Assembly (NCBI RefSeq): GCF_001515525.1
Contig: NZ_BCNQ01000034.1
Location: 1 to 34,167 of the forward strand
DNA: 34,167 bases
Direction of reading: 5' to 3'
From: Piscicoccus intestinalis NBRC 104926
GTDB lineage: Bacteria > Actinomycetota > Actinomycetes > Actinomycetales > Dermatophilaceae
The notes below the pieces were generated by a model, which worked only from the letters and a program-made list of their open reading frames with translations, was not told the DNA's origin and ran no database searches. Shown here one piece after another: positions 25,624-33,448 of this stretch. Positions within the stretch are counted from its first letter, which is position 1. Every line of letters begins with the position of its first letter. Position numbers and translations under genes: made by a program.

Positions 25624-27018
25624 TCAGGCGACGAACGCCCAGACTCCGAGGGTGAGCACGAAGCCGACGACGGACAGCACCGTCGAGAGCACGGTCCACG
25701 TGCGCAGGCCGTCGGCGACCGACAGGCCCTGGTACTTGGTGACGATCCAGAACCCGGAGTCGTTGATGTGGCTCAGGCCGACGGCGCCGAAGCACATCGC
25801 GAGCGTGAGCACGACGACCTGCAGCTCGGTGTAGCCGCCCGCGGCGATGCCGGGTTGAATGAGCCCCGCGGCGGTGAGGATCGCCACCGTGGCCGAACCC
25901 TGCGCGGCCCGCAGCGCGAGCGCGATGAGGTAGCCCGCGACGATGAGCGGCAGCCCCTGATCGGTGAGCCAGCTCGACAGCGCCGCGCCGATGCCGGTCT
26001 CGACGAGCACGTTGCCGAAGACGCCGCCAGCGCCGGTGACGAAGATGATGACCGCCACCATCGGCAGGGCCGAGTCGAGCACGCTGGTGCGTTCGGTCTT
26101 GTTCCAGCCGGTCTTCGCGCCGATCGCGAAGTAGGCGACGATGACACCGACCAGCAGCGCGGTGGTCGGCGCGCCGAGCCAGGCGGCGACGTCGCGCACC
26201 GGGTCGCCCTTGGGCAGCAGGGTCGCCGTGACCGAGCCGACCATGATCATCGCGATCGGCAGCACGATGAGCGTGGTGATCAGGCCGGCGCCGGGGCGGG
26301 TGCGCACCGCGAGATCGGTCGGGGCCGAACCGCCTCCCGACGCACCGGAGCCGGTCTCGTCGCCCTCGGCGAGCGCCTCGGTGGCGGGCGACTCCTGCAG
26401 GGTGATGTGCTCGACCTTGAGGAGCTTGGCGACGAAGAAGCCGACGACGGAGACGATCGCGCACAGCACGAGCCCGAGCAGCGTCATCAGCCCGACGTTG
26501 GTGCCGATCGACGCGGCCGCGGCGACCGGTCCGGGGTGCGGCGGCAGCGCGACGTGCACGACGATGAGCACCCCGGCGACCGGCAGCCCGATGCGCACCG
26601 GGTGCAGCCCGGCGATCTTGGCGAACGCGAAGACGATCGGCGCGAGGATGATGAAGCCGACGTCGAAGAAGACCGGGATGCCGAGGATGAACGCCGCGAT
26701 CGTCACGGCGGCGACGACCCGCTTCTGCCCCAGGCGCTCGGTGAACTTCGTGGCGAGCACCTCGGCTCCGCCGGAGACCTCGACCATCCGGCCGAGCATC
26801 GACCCGAGGCCGACGATGATCGCCACCGAGCCGAGCACCTTGCCCATCCCCTCGATCATCACGAGGACGACGTCGGCGATCGGGATGCCCGCGACGATCG
26901 CGGTGCCCATGGCGACCAGGAGCAGCGAGACGTAGGCGGAGAACTCGAACTTGATGACGAACACGAGCAGCACGAGGATCGCGATCAGCGCGATCGCGAG
27001 CAGCATTCCGACGCCCAT
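25624..27018 (-). CDS. GntP-family sugar-acid:proton permease
   Basis: A 464-residue integral membrane protein of the GntP/gluconate:H+ symporter family, with about 12-14 hydrophobic helices from the N-terminal LLAIALIAILVLLVFVIKF onward. Typical stretches include GLGSMLGRMVEVSGGAEVLA, GIPVFFDVGFIILAPIVFA, LPPHPGPVAAA and HINDSGFWIVTKYQGLSVAD. A hydrophilic loop near residues 213-240 divides it. It is last in the minus-strand tetronate cluster and starts 3 nt after the dehydrogenase stop, so the likely cargo is threonate, erythronate or a related four-carbon acid. Confidence 0.93.
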   Translation of the reverse strand: MGVGMLLAIALIAILVLLVFVIKFEFSAYVSLLLVAMGTAIVAGIPIADVVLVMIEGMGKVLGSVAIIVGLGSMLGRMVEVSGGAEVLATKFTERLGQKRVVAAVTIAAFILGIPVFFDVGFIILAPIVFAFAKIAGLHPVRIGLPVAGVLIVVHVALPPHPGPVAAAASIGTNVGLMTLLGLVLCAIVSVVGFFVAKLLKVEHITLQESPATEALAEGDETGSGASGGGSAPTDLAVRTRPGAGLITTLIVLPIAMIMVGSVTATLLPKGDPVRDVAAWLGAPTTALLVGVIVAYFAIGAKTGWNKTERTSVLDSALPMVAVIIFVTGAGGVFGNVLVETGIGAALSSWLTDQGLPLIVAGYLIALALRAAQGSATVAILTAAGLIQPGIAAGGYTELQVVVLTLAMCFGAVGLSHINDSGFWIVTKYQGLSVADGLRTWTVLSTVLSVVGFVLTLGVWAFVA

Positions 27019-27021
27019 GAC

Positions 27022-27927
27022 TCAGCCCTCCGGGTTCGGCGCGACGACGGTGACGACCGCGGAGTCGTCCGCGGCCTCCTTGCCCTGGGCCTCGCCGAGC
27101 AGGTACAGCTGCTCGGCGGCCGCGGCGACCGGGGTCGCCAGGTGCACCGACTTGGCGGCGGTCGTGACGATGCCCATGTCCTTGACGAAGATGTCGAGGC
27201 GGCTCTTGACCTCCGCGCCGCCCTCGTCGTAGGCCTGCAGCATCCGCTGCCCGCGGTCGCCGAGCATGAACGAGGCGGCGGCACCGGCCATGAGGGCGTC
27301 GAGCGCGAGCTTCGGGTCCAGGCCCAGAGCCCGGGCCAGCGCGAGCGCCTCGCCCGCGGCCGCGATGTGCACCCCACACAACAGTTGGTTGACGGTCTTC
27401 ATCGCCTGGCCGTCGCCGGCCTTGTCGCCGACCCGCACGAGGGTGCCGGCCATGGCGTCGAGCACGGGCTGGGTGGCGGTCCACGCGTCGTCGTCCGCGC
27501 CGACCGTGACGAGCAGGTCGCCGGCGCCGGCCCGCACCGGGCCGCCGGAGATCGGGGCGTCGACGATGCGGTGCCCGGAGTCGGTGAGCCGGGCCGCGAC
27601 GTCGCGGACCGCGTCGACGCCGACGGTCGAGGTGAGCAGCACGGTGGCGCCCGCGGGCAGCGTCTGCACGACCCCGTCGGGGCCGTACAGCGCGTCGTCG
27701 AGCTGGGCGGCGTTGCGCACGGCGAGCAGCACGACGTCGGCGCCCGCGGCGGCCTCGCGGGCGCTGCCGCAGCCGGTGACGCCGGCCTGCGCCGCCAGGT
27801 CGAGGCGAGGCTGGGCGATGTCGAAGCCGCGCACCGCGGCCCCGTGGTCGACGAGGTTGGTCGCCATGGGCAACCCCATGGCGCCGAGGCCGAGGACGGC
27901 GACGGTGACGTCACTCAGTGTGGACAT
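27022..27927 (-). CDS. ltnD: L-threonate dehydrogenase-like oxidoreductase (LtnD)
   Basis: A 301-residue 3-hydroxyacid dehydrogenase of the HIBADH family. The NAD fold begins VAVLGLGAMGLPMATNL (residues ~9-25). The substrate loop is DAPISGGPVRAG near 120, and the catalytic lysine is K177 in GQAMKTVNQLL. Placement between the four-carbon acid-sugar kinase and GntP points to LtnD, which oxidises C4 sugar acids at C2 to 2-oxo-tetronates. An isomerase (OtnI) normally acts next, but none is seen here. ATG 27927 gives the standard N-terminus; the upstream in-frame ATG at 27972 is less likely. Confidence 0.88.
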   Translation of the reverse strand: MSTLSDVTVAVLGLGAMGLPMATNLVDHGAAVRGFDIAQPRLDLAAQAGVTGCGSAREAAAGADVVLLAVRNAAQLDDALYGPDGVVQTLPAGATVLLTSTVGVDAVRDVAARLTDSGHRIVDAPISGGPVRAGAGDLLVTVGADDDAWTATQPVLDAMAGTLVRVGDKAGDGQAMKTVNQLLCGVHIAAAGEALALARALGLDPKLALDALMAGAAASFMLGDRGQRMLQAYDEGGAEVKSRLDIFVKDMGIVTTAAKSVHLATPVAAAAEQLYLLGEAQGKEAADDSAVVTVVAPNPEG

Positions 27928-28005
27928 GAGATCTCTTCTTTCTCTGCGGTTTGTTGTGCAGGGATGGGACAAGCGGTTGTGTCGTGTGATGAGGACAAGC
28001 TGCGG

Positions 28006-29430
28006 TCAGGCGCACAGGGTGTCGACGACGTCGGCCAGGGACTGCTCGTCACCGACGTTGCCGGCGAAGACGATGTAGGGGATGCCGACGGCCGGGCCGT
28101 CGACCGGCTCCCACAGCGAGACGATGCCGGGCAGCATCGGGCCGCGCACGAACGCGCGGGTGATCTGCAGGCCGAGGGTGGCGACGTCGGAGGAGGTGAT
28201 GCCGCCCTTGGCGACGACGAAGCGCGGAGCCTGTTGGGCGAGGGTCTGGCGCACCACGTGCACGACCGCGGCCGAGACCTGACGGGCGATGTTCAGGGAG
28301 GCGTCGGCGTCGTCGCCGCGCACCAGCACTCGGCTCGTGCGCACGACGACATTGCCGTCGGCGAGCCCGGCGACGACCTGGCTCACGATGTCGGCGAGGT
28401 GCGCATCGCGACGCTCGGCGTCGAGCACGGCGGCCACGTCGATCTCGATCTCGGTGGGGGCGCGGCGCTCGCGCAGCGCGTCGAGCTGGCGGGTGGTCAG
28501 GCCGACGTGGGAGCCCACGACGATGAGCCCGCCCGTCGTGCGCGCGCCCTGGCCGGTGATGGCCTGGACGTCCTGGCTGGTCAGCGGGGTGCGCGGGGTC
28601 TGGCCGATGCGACCGCGGCCGAACGGGGGGCCCACCCGGTAGACGAACCTCTTGCCGCCCTGCTCGGCCTGTTCGAGCCCCAGCGCGAGCAGGAGGAGAT
28701 CGTTTTCGTCGACGATGTCCGGGGCGACGACCTGGCCCTCGGTGACGCCGGCGAGCACCTGCGCGACCGCCTCCGGGCCCGAGCGCAACGTCGCCAGGTC
28801 GATGAGCACGACGTCGTCGGCGGCGATGCTGCCGCCGGACTTTTCGGCGACCCAGTCGCGCAGGTTCGAGGACTCATAGCCGAATGTCGCGTCCTTGGCG
28901 AACTCGCTCTCGCCGACCGGGGTGAAGCCGGCGGCGGCCGAGCCCGCGTAGTGCACGCCGTGCACGGTGAGGCGGCCGGCCTCGGGAAAGGCGGGCACGA
29001 GCACGATGCCGTCGATCGGGCTCCCGGCCTGTTCGAGCACGTGGGCCAGGGTGTTCGGCTCGAGCGGGAAGTGGCCGCGCAGGGTGGAGTCGCTGCGGGA
29101 GACGAAGCCGACGGGCACGCCGGTGGCGCGTGACGCCTCCAGGGCGGCGGTGGCGACCTCGCGGTTACGCTGCTCGGCGTCCGCGGCGTCGAGGGAGCGG
29201 CTGTTCGTCATGACGTAGACGGCGGGCTCGCCCTGCTGGAGGGCCCAGGTGAGGTCCTCGACCGACCAGCCGGTGAGCACCGGCAGGTCGGCGACGGACT
29301 GCGTGCCGGTCGGGTCGTCGTCGAGCACGACGAGCACGCGGCCCGACTCCCGCACGCTGCTCGCCACCTGCGCGGGGTCGACGGCCGGTCCCTGCGGGAC
29401 GCCCTCGACGAGTTCGGCCAGTGTTGCCAT
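28006..29430 (-). CDS. otnK: Four-carbon acid-sugar kinase (OtnK family)
   Basis: A 474-residue DUF1537-type kinase. The N-terminal substrate domain opens with VLVVLDDDPTGTQSVADLPV near residue 32 and includes VGFVSRSDSTLRGHFPLE near 105. The C-terminal nucleotide domain has VAKGGITSSDVATLGL near 410, with LPGIVSLWEP and the final IVFAGNVGD. The DPTGTQ variant marks the acid-sugar kinase family that phosphorylates 3-oxo-tetronates or tetronates at O4. It is the first structural gene after gntR, with AAGGAG before ATG 29430. A 19-bp motif like the one before gntR lies about 40 nt upstream. Confidence 0.9.
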   Translation of the reverse strand: MATLAELVEGVPQGPAVDPAQVASSVRESGRVLVVLDDDPTGTQSVADLPVLTGWSVEDLTWALQQGEPAVYVMTNSRSLDAADAEQRNREVATAALEASRATGVPVGFVSRSDSTLRGHFPLEPNTLAHVLEQAGSPIDGIVLVPAFPEAGRLTVHGVHYAGSAAAGFTPVGESEFAKDATFGYESSNLRDWVAEKSGGSIAADDVVLIDLATLRSGPEAVAQVLAGVTEGQVVAPDIVDENDLLLLALGLEQAEQGGKRFVYRVGPPFGRGRIGQTPRTPLTSQDVQAITGQGARTTGGLIVVGSHVGLTTRQLDALRERRAPTEIEIDVAAVLDAERRDAHLADIVSQVVAGLADGNVVVRTSRVLVRGDDADASLNIARQVSAAVVHVVRQTLAQQAPRFVVAKGGITSSDVATLGLQITRAFVRGPMLPGIVSLWEPVDGPAVGIPYIVFAGNVGDEQSLADVVDTLCA

Positions 29431-29453
29431 TCCTACTCCTTCGTAAGGGTGTT

Positions 29454-29479
29454 GTCAGAGGTCAGAGGTCAGAGGTTAA
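29454..29479 (-). promoter_or_regulatory. Putative GntR operator upstream of otnK
   Basis: Three tandem GTCAGAG units (29454-29474) run into GTTAA. The 19 bp at 29461-29479 match 14 of 19 positions of 30284-30302 before gntR, with core AGGTC(A/T)GA(G/T)GTTA. The centre lies 40 nt before ATG 29430. Confidence 0.6.
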
Positions 29480-29579
29480 GAGTCCGTGGGCTATGGCCTG
29501 TGCGTCGGGCCTTGGGCGGTCGGGGCGGCTCAGGGCCCCTCAGAGGCTCAGGCTCTCGGGGGCTCAACGACTGACGGGC

Positions 29580-30254
29580 TCACAGGTCCTCGCGGGTCTG
29601 TTCGATGTGGGCGAGCATGGCAGCCTCGGCCTGCTCGCGGGTGCCGGAGGACAGCGCCGCCAGGATCTGCTCGTGCTTGGCGATGGCCCGGGTGCGCACG
29701 CGCGGCTTGGACGAGGTCTCCCAGCGGGCCGCGCGCAGCAGGTCGTCGATGGGCCGGAAGAGCACGCCGACGAAGGGGTTTCCGCAGCCGTCGAGGATGA
29801 TCTGGTGGAACTCCAGGTCGGCCTCGACGAACTCGGCGACGTCGGCCTCGGCGTCGGCCCGGCGCATCCGCTCGACGCAGCGCCGCAGCCCGGTCAGGTC
29901 GTCGGGGCCGTGTGCGGCCGAGAACAGTCCGGTGGCGGCGGTCTCGATGAAGCGGCGCACCTCGACGAGCTGCTCGGCGGTGCGGCGCCCGTCTCCGCTG
30001 GCGCCGGCGGCGCGGGCGACCAGGTCGACCGAATCCCACCGGCTCACCGGGTTGGCGAACGTGCCGCGGCCCTGCTCGACCCGCAGCACGCCCTTGGTTT
30101 TGAGCACCTTGACGGCCTCGCGCAGGGTGAGCCGGCTGACCTGCACCTCCTGCGCGAGGTCCTGCTCGCGCGGCAGCGGCCGCTCGTCGAACTCCCCCGC
30201 GACGATGCGCGCGACGAGGCGTTCGACGGCCTCGTCGACTCGGGTCGCGCTCAT
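29580..30254 (-). CDS. FadR-type GntR regulator of the tetronate cluster
   Basis: A 224-residue GntR/FCD regulator. The winged helix occupies residues 1-70 (LPREQDLAQEVQVSRLTLREAVKVLKTKGVLRVEQGRGTF is spread over about 27-66). The FCD effector domain (about 90-220) has the metal-binding histidines and acid in EADLEFHQIILD, AIAKHEQIL and AMLAHIEQT. FCD members usually sense small carboxylic acids, which fits a sugar-acid operon. It lies upstream of otnK-ltnD-gntP on the same strand with a 149-nt gap. A related 19-bp motif precedes it and otnK at equal distance, so it likely represses both. Confidence 0.93.
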   Translation of the reverse strand: MSATRVDEAVERLVARIVAGEFDERPLPREQDLAQEVQVSRLTLREAVKVLKTKGVLRVEQGRGTFANPVSRWDSVDLVARAAGASGDGRRTAEQLVEVRRFIETAATGLFSAAHGPDDLTGLRRCVERMRRADAEADVAEFVEADLEFHQIILDGCGNPFVGVLFRPIDDLLRAARWETSSKPRVRTRAIAKHEQILAALSSGTREQAEAAMLAHIEQTREDL

Positions 30255-30283
30255 CGTCGGCTCCTTCGCCGTTGGGATAAGTC

Positions 30284-30302
30284 CTCTGAGGTCTGATGTT
30301 AG
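30284..30302 (-). promoter_or_regulatory. Putative GntR operator upstream of gntR
   Basis: CTCTGAGGTCTGATGTTAG on the plus strand matches 14 of 19 positions at 29461-29479. Its centre is 39 nt before ATG 30254, the same distance as the otnK copy. Confidence 0.58.
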
Positions 30303-30432
30303 CGAGGGACCTGGCGGTGCACAACCCCTCCCCCGGCGCGTGTGTCGATGCGCGACGGCGCGAGGCGACGGCGCGGGGACCTACCGGGGCCGCAGCAGAG
30401 TGGCTGGCAGTCCAAAACGGAGTGGTTGTCGG

Positions 30433-30457
30433 CACAAAACCGTTGCGCCGCAACAGG
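30433..30457 (-). terminator. rnpB terminator hairpin
   Basis: On the minus strand CTGTTGC pairs with GCAACGG (30456-30450 with 30446-30440; one G-U), then TTTT follows at 30439-30436. It lies just beyond the rnpB 3' end. Confidence 0.65.
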
Positions 30458-30460
30458 AAA

Positions 30461-30853
30461 GCGGATGAGCCGGCCGATACGCCGGATCCTGTCGAGGGCG
30501 GTCATCCATCTCGGGGGCACGTTGCCGTGACCCTCTAGCGACCTACCCGTGCGCTCGGGCGGGCAGCCCTCGAACGCGCACTGTCTGGTCTTGCTCCGGG
30601 TGGGGTTTACCGAGCCGCCCCAGTCACCTGGGGCGCTGGTGGTCTCTTACACGCACCGTTTCACCCTTACCCGCGCCTACCCGGCCGTGGCCGAGCGGTT
30701 CGCGGGCGGTCTGTTTTCTGTGGCACTGTCCCGCGGGTCACCCCGGGTGGCCGTTAGCCACCACCCTGCCCTACGGAGTCCGGACGTTCCTCGGCGGCCG
30801 GCCCGGCGCGAGCCGGGCGCGGCCGACGCGACCGCCTGGCCGACTCATCCGCC
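30461..30853 (-). ncRNA. rnpB: RNase P RNA (rnpB, bacterial type A)
   Basis: This is the catalytic RNA of RNase P, which trims tRNA 5' ends. On the minus strand the hallmark P4 and core are present: GAGGAACGTCCGGACTCC, then GGGCAGGGTGGTGGCTAACG, and GGACAGTGCCACAGAAAACA, all close to the universal bacterial sequence. Near the 3' end GATGGATGACCGCC is conserved. The ends are set by helix P1: 5' GGATGAGTCGGCC pairs with 3' GGCCGGCTCATCC. The length of about 393 nt suits a high-GC actinobacterial type A RNA. A TATCCT -10 box and a terminator frame it. Confidence 0.96.
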
Positions 30854-30858
30854 CGCCC

Positions 30859-30864
30859 AGGATA
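30859..30864 (-). promoter_or_regulatory. rnpB -10 box (TATCCT)
   Basis: Minus-strand TATCCT lies 6-7 nt before the P1-defined 5' end of rnpB. The -35 region falls in or beside the left arm of the inverted repeat at 30883-30997. Confidence 0.65.
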
Positions 30865-30882
30865 GCCGTGCCCCCCGCGGGT

Positions 30883-30997
30883 CGAGACGAAGCTGGCTGA
30901 CATACTCGCCGGGGAGGCCGCCGACGGCGGGCATCACCGCAGCTCACGAGGGCGTCGCCGCGGCCGGGATCCGAGTGTGTCAGCCAACTTCGTCTCG
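30883..30997. repeat. 115-bp inverted-repeat element beside rnpB
   Basis: Arms 30883-30908 and 30972-30997 are 26 bp long and match at 24 positions when one is reverse-complemented. They flank 63 bp of GC-rich DNA. Each arm, read outward, runs CGAGT(A/G)TGTCAGCC and then (A)(G/A)CTTCGTCTCG. No coding frame fits inside. It could be a MITE-like insertion, a folded RNA or paired regulator sites. The rest of 30998-31115 is a GC-rich spacer with CGCGCCGCC repeats and no gene that I can support. Confidence 0.8.
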
Positions 30998-31115
30998 CCC
31001 CCCGCCACGCCGCCCCGCCGCGACCGCCCGCGCCGCCCGCGCCGCCCGCGCCGGCGGGCGAAGGAAGGTCGCGACCTGCGGCAGGTGAGTGACGACGACC
31101 ACCTGCGCGCGCCCG

Positions 31116-32573
31116 TCAGCGGCCGGCGATCTCGAAGCTCACCCGCCGGGCCTCGATGTCGGCCTCGAGGAGCCGAACCCGCACGGCGTCACCGGCGGCG
31201 GGCGCGGCCGCGCCCTCCGGGCGGCGGCACGGCGCGACGATCGCGGGGTCGATGAGGGCGACGACGTAACCCTTCTCGCCGCGGTCGTCGACGACGACCG
31301 CGGCGAACTCCTGACCCACCTGGTCGTGCAGCTCGGCGGCCTCGACGGCGTCGGTGCAGGCCCGCTCGATCGCGGACGCGCGCCGGTCGCCGGCGCGCAT
31401 GATCTCGGGCAGCTCCGGCAGCGCCGCCCGCACCCAGTCGGGCACCTCCTCGCCCGCGCTCAGGGCGGCGCACGCGGCCAGGCCGAAGCGGTCGACGAGC
31501 CGGCGCAGGGGCGCGGTGACGTGCGCGTACGCGGCCGCGACCGCCGCGTGCTCCACCTGCTCGGGGCGGGTTCCGTCGAAGGGCGTGTACCCGGCTCCGC
31601 GGAACAGACCGGTCGCCTCGTGGATGATCGCCAAGTGCACCGGGTCGGTGCGGTCGAGCCCGCGCAGGAACGCCCCGTAACTCTGCTCCTGGGGCCACGA
31701 CAGACCGTGGGCGGCGACGACGCGCCGGAACCGGCTCACGGCCTTCTCGTCCGGTGGCGGCATCGTGCGCAGGATGCCGACGCCGCCCTGCAGCATGAGG
31801 TCGGCCGCGGCCATGCCGGTCAGCAGCGAGATCTGGGCGTTGTAGTCCTCGACCGGGGCCGGCGGGCGGTAGCGCAGCCGGTAGACCGCGTCGGGGCCGC
31901 TGCCCTCGACGTGCACCTCCTGTTCGGGCATCGGCAGGCTCGCGCCGCCGCGGGCCAGCTCGAGGTCTATCCGGCGGGGGCCGACCTGCGCGAGCAGCTC
32001 GATGACGCGGGGCGCCCGGCCGGCGTCGAGGTCGGCCTGCACCGAGGCGTAGTCGAGCTGGGCGCGGCTGCGCACGCGGGCCCGGTACACCTGCGTCTCG
32101 GCGACCACCGCGTCGGCGTCGAGCCGCAGGTCCCACACGTAGGCGCTGCGCTCGGAGTCGGGCAGCAGGCTCGCGGCGCCCTCGGAGAGCACCGCCGGAT
32201 GCAGCGGGCTGCGGCCGTCGGGCAGGTAGAGGGTCTGCACCCGGCGCCGCGCCTCGAGGTCGACGGCCCCGCCGGGTGCGACGAAGGCGGGCACGTCGGC
32301 GATCGCGTAGCGCACCCGGTAGCCCGAGCCGTCGGCGTCGATGGCCAGCGCCTGGTCGAGGTCCTTGCTGCCCGGCGGGTCGATAGTGATGAACTCGACG
32401 CCGGTCTCGTCGCGTTCCGGCGGCGTCGTCGACCGCGCCGCCTCCTGCGCCTCCGCGAGCACCTCGGGCGGAAACTCGTCCGGCACCTCGTTCTCCGCGC
32501 GGATCTTCGCGAAGGCGGCGGTCAGCGCCGCCGCGCCGGTTTCGGGCCGGAGTCGGACACGTCGCAGCGTCAT
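31116..32573 (-). CDS. RNB-domain ribonuclease (RNase II/R family)
   Basis: A 485-residue 3'-5' exoribonuclease-type protein. The metal-binding motif is FITIDPPGSKDLDQAL with D65, D71 and D73; the fourth acid of the E. coli motif is Q74 here, a variant I believe common in actinobacteria. The catalytic RNB domain continues to about residue 380 (YRVRYAIADVPAFV, HAAVAAAYAHVTAPLRRLVDRF). The clear cold-shock domains of RNase II/R are missing from the N-terminus, and the C-terminus has only a short beta-rich S1-like remnant. It probably degrades RNA; the targets are unknown. ATG 32573 follows a TAAGGT box by 6 nt. Confidence 0.9.
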   Translation of the reverse strand: MTLRRVRLRPETGAAALTAAFAKIRAENEVPDEFPPEVLAEAQEAARSTTPPERDETGVEFITIDPPGSKDLDQALAIDADGSGYRVRYAIADVPAFVAPGGAVDLEARRRVQTLYLPDGRSPLHPAVLSEGAASLLPDSERSAYVWDLRLDADAVVAETQVYRARVRSRAQLDYASVQADLDAGRAPRVIELLAQVGPRRIDLELARGGASLPMPEQEVHVEGSGPDAVYRLRYRPPAPVEDYNAQISLLTGMAAADLMLQGGVGILRTMPPPDEKAVSRFRRVVAAHGLSWPQEQSYGAFLRGLDRTDPVHLAIIHEATGLFRGAGYTPFDGTRPEQVEHAAVAAAYAHVTAPLRRLVDRFGLAACAALSAGEEVPDWVRAALPELPEIMRAGDRRASAIERACTDAVEAAELHDQVGQEFAAVVVDDRGEKGYVVALIDPAIVAPCRRPEGAAAPAAGDAVRVRLLEADIEARRVSFEIAGR

Positions 32574-32578
32574 GTCCC

Positions 32579-32585
32579 TACCTTA
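32579..32585. promoter_or_regulatory. Overlapping divergent -10 boxes for RNB and yaaA
   Basis: The plus strand reads TACCTTA. TACCTT (32579-32584) sits 6 nt before the yaaA GTG; on the minus strand TAAGGT (32585-32580) sits 6 nt before the RNB ATG. The gene starts are only 17 bp apart. Confidence 0.65.
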
Positions 32586-32590
32586 GGAGC

Positions 32591-33361
32591 GTGTTGATCC
32601 TGCTCCCGCCGTCGCAGTCCAAGGCTCCCCGCCGCCGCGGCGCCCCGATGCGGCCCGATCGGCTGTCGTTCCCCGTGCTCGCGCAGACCCGCGACCAGGT
32701 CACCCAGGCCCTCGCCGACGTCGGAGGCGGGGTCGAGGGGGCCCGGCTGCTCGGGCTCCCGCACACCCTCGCCGACCAGGTCGATCAGAACCTCGCGCTG
32801 CATCAGGCCCCGGCGACCCCGGTCGCGCAGCTGTACACCGGGGTGCTCTACGACGCCCTCGAGGTCGCGTCCCTCACCGGACCGGCGCGGGCGCGGGCGA
32901 CCCGCTGGATCGTCGTCGTCAGCGCCCTCTACGGGGCGGTGCGGCTGCGCGATTCGGTCGCGCCCTACCGGTTGTCGATGTCGACGAAGGTGCCGGGGCT
33001 GCCCGCGCTGCCGGCCCTGTGGCGGCCGGTGCTCGACGAGGCGCTCACCCCGGCCGCCGCCCGCGGCCTCGTCGTCGACACGCGGTCGGCCCACTACGTC
33101 GCGGCCTGGCGGCCGACGGGTGACGCGGCGGCACGGTGGGTGCACATCGCGGTCCCCGGCGCGACCCACGGCGCCAAGCACACCCGCGGCCTCGTCGTGC
33201 GCACGATCTGCGAACACGGGCTGGACGCCCGCACCCCGACCGGGCTCGCCGAGGCGCTCGATGCACACCTGCGCGCCGACCGGGGCTTCCGCGCCGACCT
33301 CGCCGAACCCGACCGCCCCGGCCGTCCCTGGCAGCTGCGCATCACCCCCGCCCACCCGTGA
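32591..33361 (+). CDS. yaaA: YaaA-family peroxide stress protein (UPF0246)
   Basis: A 256-residue YaaA/DUF328 protein. The E. coli homologue lowers free iron damage under hydrogen peroxide. Visible family parts are the opening MLILLPPSQSKAP, the central QLYTGVLYDAL, VVSALYGAVRLRDSVAPYRLSM (residues ~115-140), and VVDTRSAHYVAAW, then GAKHTRGLVVRTI near 195. GTG 32591 fits both AGGAG (32585-32589) and a TACCTT -10 box 6 nt upstream, so the mRNA is leaderless or nearly so. It shares a promoter region with the RNB gene. The second long palindrome follows. Confidence 0.92.
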   Translation: MLILLPPSQSKAPRRRGAPMRPDRLSFPVLAQTRDQVTQALADVGGGVEGARLLGLPHTLADQVDQNLALHQAPATPVAQLYTGVLYDALEVASLTGPARARATRWIVVVSALYGAVRLRDSVAPYRLSMSTKVPGLPALPALWRPVLDEALTPAAARGLVVDTRSAHYVAAWRPTGDAAARWVHIAVPGATHGAKHTRGLVVRTICEHGLDARTPTGLAEALDAHLRADRGFRADLAEPDRPGRPWQLRITPAHP

Positions 33362-33384
33362 CCCAACGTCCGCCAACGTCCGTG

Positions 33385-33448
33385 AAAACTGCGTGTCGTG
33401 GTGAGAACTGCAGTCCGGACTGCAGTTCTCACCACGACACGCAGTTTT
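33385..33448. repeat. 64-bp perfect palindrome, copy 2
   Basis: Two perfect 32-bp arms meet at 33416/33417 with no loop. The sequence matches the 25527-25596 element apart from a few bases, including GAGAACTGC direct repeats in each arm. It lies between the ends of convergent yaaA and the phosphatase gene. Confidence 0.93.

Noticed and set aside
27961-27976. GGGAC half-site near ltnD
   Set aside because: Only one half matches a DosR box; the other half is missing.
25546-29133. 1195-codon open frame on the plus strand
   Set aside because: It is antisense to gntP, ltnD and otnK, which have clear domains. Its product is low-complexity His/Asp/Arg/Gly typical of a GC-rich shadow frame.
30549-31088. 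179-codon open frame on the plus strand
   Set aside because: It runs through rnpB on the opposite strand and the inverted-repeat element; rnpB explains the sequence.
33385-33448. Insertion sequence ends
   Set aside because: The arms touch, leaving no room for a transposase, and no target duplication is evident. Treated as a palindromic repeat.
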